Shown in pieces: positions 63,067 to 64,000 of a DNA stretch of 64,000 nt. Where the stretch lies: the NCBI RefSeq assembly GCF_021266465.1, contig NZ_CP089848.1:496001-560000 (forward strand), read 5' to 3'. Under the pieces are notes generated by a model, which saw only the letters and a list, made by a program, of their open reading frames with translations, searched no databases and had not been told where the DNA came from. The position numbers and the translations under genes are program-made. Positions within the stretch are counted from its first letter, which is position 1. Each line of letters opens with the position of its first letter. The stretch is from Paralcaligenes sp. KSB-10. GTDB lineage: Bacteria > Pseudomonadota > Gammaproteobacteria > Burkholderiales > Burkholderiaceae_B.

Positions 63067-63992
63067 ATGGACTATCTTTTACATCTGATCGAACAATACG
63101 GCCTTACCCTTGTCTTTTTCAATGTACTCATTGAACAATTGGGTACGCCACTGCCCCGTCCTATCCCACACTAGTCATCACCGGCGCATTGCTGGTACGC
63201 AGCAGCTATTCAGCGCCTTTGCTGCTGTTCGTCGCCGTGCTTGCCGCATTAATTGCTGATGTCGCGTGGTACCAGGTAGGAAAACGCTATGGCCGCAAAG
63301 TCATGTCTTTGCTCTGTCGTATTTCATTCTCGCCTGATTCATGCGTCAGGCAGACTGAGCAGGTTTACTTGCGCTGGGGGGTGCCATCCTTGATGGTTGC
63401 AAAGTTTATTCCTGGCTTCGCATCCATCGCCAGCGCATTGGCCGGCGCACTGGGAACCCGGCGCCTGAAGTTTGTTTTCTTCGATAGCTTGGGCGCCGCG
63501 CTTTGGGCCGGATCAGCCATTTATCTAGGTTCGCTATTTAGCACAACTATCGGCGACCTGCTGAACGTCCTTGAACATCTGGGCAAGTGGGGCCTGTTCT
63601 TAATAGGAGCAGCGTTGTTCGCGTTTATTGCAAGAAAATGGTGGCAGCGCCAGCAGTTCCTGAAGTCCTTATGCATGGCGCGCATATCTATGGACGAACT
63701 CCACCAATTATTGCAGCAAGGCACGGCGCCCACCATCATTGATGTCCGCTCTGCGCTCTCACAGGATGAAAGCCGTATACCGGGCGCTGTTCCGATGCAA
63801 ATAAAAGGGCCTCTCCCCTCTGACCTGGATATGACGCATGACGGTGAAGTCATTGTGTATTGCGCTTGTCCCAATGAAGCCTCTTCCGACCAAGTCGCCA
63901 AGCACCTTATGAAGCTGGGCTACAGTCGCGTACGGCCATTGGCCGGCGGCATCCACGCATGGATTGCCGCTGGCTATTCAGTTGAATCGTAA
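63067..63992 (+). pseudogene. DedA-rhodanese fusion protein, frameshifted
   Basis: The first frame begins MDYLLHLIEQYG and ends at 63174 after IEQLGTPLP. The next frame continues as SYPTLVITGALLVRSS through a DedA membrane domain (WYQVGKRYG, AKFIPGFASIASALAGA) and a C-terminal rhodanese domain with the cysteine in VIVYCACPNE. A frameshift in the CCCC run near 63155-63160 splits it; the joined product would be about 307 residues. A sequencing error is possible. DedA proteins act in membrane lipid flipping, and this fusion is common in betaproteobacteria. Confidence 0.8.
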
Positions 63993-64000
63993 AACTGTCG

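Noticed and set aside
1-64000. Search for tRNA, rRNA, CRISPR arrays, transposases, integrases and prophage genes
   Set aside because: No tRNA-like cloverleaf, regular direct repeats with spacers, or transposase/integrase motifs were seen. Very short or degenerate elements could be missed by eye.

Overview
The window looks like a chromosomal segment of a betaproteobacterium, most likely Alcaligenaceae (the Bordetella/Achromobacter/Pusillimonas side). The inference rests on three Bug/TctC-type periplasmic binding proteins, each beside organic-acid or CoA-ester catabolic genes, many LysR regulators, a tsdBA pair, and moderately high GC with short intergenic gaps. I found no rRNA, tRNA, CRISPR array, phage module or intact insertion sequence.

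Layout. 1-5.6 kb: SDR fragment, MFS exporter with divergent LysR regulator, Epd and class II fumarase. 5.6-9.0 kb: a minus-strand operon of SDR, MaoC hydratase, DUF35 protein and a thiolase-fold protein without the usual cysteine, which looks like a fatty-acid or steroid-type side-chain degradation module. 9.4-12.7 kb: DUF488, NfeD protease with its SPFH partner, and a thioredoxin-like protein. 12.9-18.1 kb: LysR plus RraA-like aldolase, D-2-hydroxyacid dehydrogenase, Bug protein and FMN-dependent hydroxyacid oxidase, a hydroxyacid-use operon. 18.2-20.2 kb: a membrane protein with two ExxE motifs and a small partner, then a fluoride-resistance unit (riboswitch, leader ORF, CrcB, DUF190). 20.5-27.3 kb: two overlapping DUF296 genes, MFS/LysR pair, secreted proteins, ArfB, DUF1415, periplasmic peroxiredoxin. 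27.5-31.9 kb: GntR, Bug, split aconitase X and an arylmalonate-decarboxylase-like protein lacking its cysteines.

33.3-37.1 kb: an ABC importer of the ferric-iron/phosphonate type; a second cassette of the same type lies at 49.7-53.7 kb. 37.4-40.1 kb: thiosulfate dehydrogenase TsdB-TsdA, a 46-residue lipoprotein and an exported MsrA. 40.1-43.6 kb: metal and oxyanion resistance (ChrA, cupredoxin, GDCCVxC protein, DmeF efflux pump with its DmeR/RcnR-type repressor). 43.6-49.4 kb: NadE, small secreted and membrane proteins, a PAP2 phosphatase, a decayed NAD(P)-binding gene, a PAS protein, an M20 amidohydrolase and a TRIC channel. 53.8-56.1 kb: SDR, FMN reductase and two curlin-repeat ORFs without visible csg secretion genes. 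56.4-60.4 kb: CaiB/BaiF CoA-transferase, Bug protein, enoyl-CoA hydratase, terminator and LysR.

The last 3.5 kb is a region of gene decay: a stranded sigma-54 C-terminus, a 5'-truncated and frameshifted FUSC gene, and a frameshifted DedA-rhodanese fusion, with intact FMN reductase and AhpD-like genes between them. The most unusual biology is in enzymes that keep their fold and neighbours but lack the textbook catalytic residue (thiolase-like, AMDase-like, DUF126), and in the riboswitch-controlled fluoride unit with a possible leader peptide.
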